Shown here in pieces: positions 5,882 to 6,531 of a stretch of DNA of 6,531 nt. The translations under genes were made by a program, and so were the position numbers. Under the pieces are notes generated by a model. That model had not been told where the DNA came from. It saw nothing but the letters and a program-made list of their open reading frames with translations, and did not search any database. Positions within the stretch are counted from its first letter, which is position 1. The number at the start of each line of letters is the position of its first letter. The DNA is from DASYAN01 sp036501345 (GTDB taxonomy: Bacteria; Chloroflexota; Ktedonobacteria; Ktedonobacterales; Ktedonobacteraceae): positions 1 through 6,531 of the forward strand of contig DASYAN010000095.1 of NCBI GenBank assembly GCA_036501345.1. The letters run 5' to 3'.

Positions 5882-6105
5882 AATGTGTCATTTGCAGATA
5901 TGGAGAAACGGCCCCAGGAAAAGTTACTGTCACCTTGGAAGACGATGGAGCAACAATCGTCATCAGGGAAGTACCTGCTCGTGTCTGTCAAACCTGTGGA
6001 GAAGAGTACGTCGATGAGGAAATTGCTAGCAGGCTCTTACAAATTGCGCAAGAGGCAAGCCAAGCAGGTGTGCAAATAGATGTCCGCCGTTACGTTGCTG
6101 CATAA
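5878..6105 (+). CDS. YgiT-type (MqsA N-terminal-like) zinc-finger protein, probable antitoxin
   Basis: This 75-residue protein has two CxxC pairs, C3-C6 (CVIC) and C37-C40 (CQTCGEEY), which should bind one zinc ion as in the N-terminal domain of MqsA. Between them is a beta-rich stretch (GKVTVTLEDDGATIVIREVPA). Behind them is a helix (DEEIASRLLQIAQEA, 46-60) and the VDVRRY-like end (67-72) usual in this family. The helix-turn-helix domain of full-length MqsA is absent, so DNA binding and autoregulation are not obvious. The start overlaps the DUF4258 stop by four bases (ATGA) and has a strong Shine-Dalgarno. The order toxin then antitoxin, the coupling and the stronger antitoxin site fit a toxin-antitoxin pair in which the zinc-finger protein neutralises the DUF4258 partner. 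That interaction is inferred from the families, not seen here. Confidence 0.85.
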   Translation: MKCVICRYGETAPGKVTVTLEDDGATIVIREVPARVCQTCGEEYVDEEIASRLLQIAQEASQAGVQIDVRRYVAA

Positions 6106-6531
6106 ATACTATGGGCACAGTATGGAGAGTTCATATATCAGCGCATCCCATCCATATTAGAGAAGAGATGCGCCGATTCAATAAACATCAACTCCCTTTT
6201 TCTCCCATATTGCTCCCATCCCTAAACTCATGATCCCACTTATCCGTAACTTCCTTTTGCATCGATGGAAGCAAATGAGAATATCATCCTAAAGTTATTG
6301 AAATGCCGCTATGCTCCAATAATTCTTGCACAACCTTCATATTAACTTCGATGCTTAACAATATGTCGCTGCACTGTGCCTGAGATCTGTGAGCATTAAA
6401 CGATTTCTGACGTATCTATTTAACGGGAATCATTTTTGACAGGGGAGTTCCTGTAGTTGCCACGGTTTCTGAATCAGAAACTCTTGAACAAGGTAGACTA
6501 TGAAGCCCTAGTGACAGAGAAGTTCCCATAG
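6106..6531. other. Non-coding or unresolved right end of the window
   Basis: No convincing gene is seen. A GCGCATC/GATGCGC dyad (6141-6147/6167-6173) follows the antitoxin gene, but with a 19-base loop and no T-run it is a poor terminator. A 40-codon frame at 6111-6233 lacks a ribosome-binding site. Near the right edge are a near-perfect palindrome, GTTTCTGA-A-TCAGAAAC (6465-6481), and two imperfect 19-base direct repeats (6438-6456 and 6513-6531, 15 of 19 identical). A minus-strand frame of at least 37 codons (6529-6416, stop TAG) is open to the edge. The edge sequence could be the start of another gene or of a decayed element. Confidence 0.4.

Noticed and set aside
6141..6173. GCGCATC/GATGCGC dyad as a terminator of the toxin-antitoxin pair
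   Set aside because: The loop is 19 bases and no T-run follows on either strand.
6111..6233. A 40-codon plus-strand frame (starting MGTVWRVHIS) just after the zinc-finger gene
   Set aside because: No ribosome-binding site, no recognisable domain and a length expected by chance; the start lies only 5 bases after the previous stop but in another frame.
5404..6450. GGGGAGTTC shared by the tmRNA T-arm (5404-5412) and 6442-6450, as a possible att duplication
   Set aside because: Only nine bases match, and the similarity does not extend through the tmRNA 3' end, as an integration core would.

Overview
The window looks like chromosomal DNA from a free-living bacterium. My best guess is Chloroflexota, class Ktedonobacteria. 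This rests on moderate GC, the membrane-glycosylation gene set with a DUF2079 protein carrying a Chloroflexota-style C-terminal beta domain, and a DUF4258/YgiT zinc-finger pair. No marker here proves the taxonomy, so it is inference.

Left part, minus strand (transcribed right to left from about 4642): a compact three-gene operon. It runs from a family 2 polyprenyl-phosphate-type glycosyltransferase (4642-3632), through a lysylphosphatidylglycerol-synthase-TM-type membrane protein (3632-2568, sharing one base with the previous stop), to a large DUF2079 membrane protein (2548-329, GTG start, 19-base gap). The likely logic is a lipid-linked sugar made at the cytosolic face, membrane handling by a flippase-like protein, and use outside the cell by a GT-C-like enzyme. 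Further left is the 5' end of another minus-strand gene of unknown function, cut by the window edge.

Middle: a divergent intergenic region of about 280 bases with several hairpins in the operon leader. Next comes a strong extended -10 promoter and the plus-strand tmRNA gene ssrA (5002-5433), followed by a clean intrinsic terminator. The tmRNA is complete: acceptor stem with G3:U70, four pseudoknots and encoded CCA. It is unusual in having a 32-codon tag reading frame with a long UUCG-capped hairpin inside it. This is the most interesting feature of the window.

Right part, plus strand: a two-gene, ATGA-coupled cassette of a DUF4258 protein and a YgiT-type (MqsA N-terminal-like) zinc-finger protein. 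It is probably a toxin-antitoxin pair sitting just behind ssrA, a location often used by accessory DNA. The last 426 bases hold no convincing gene, only small dyads, a pair of imperfect direct repeats and a short open frame at the edge.
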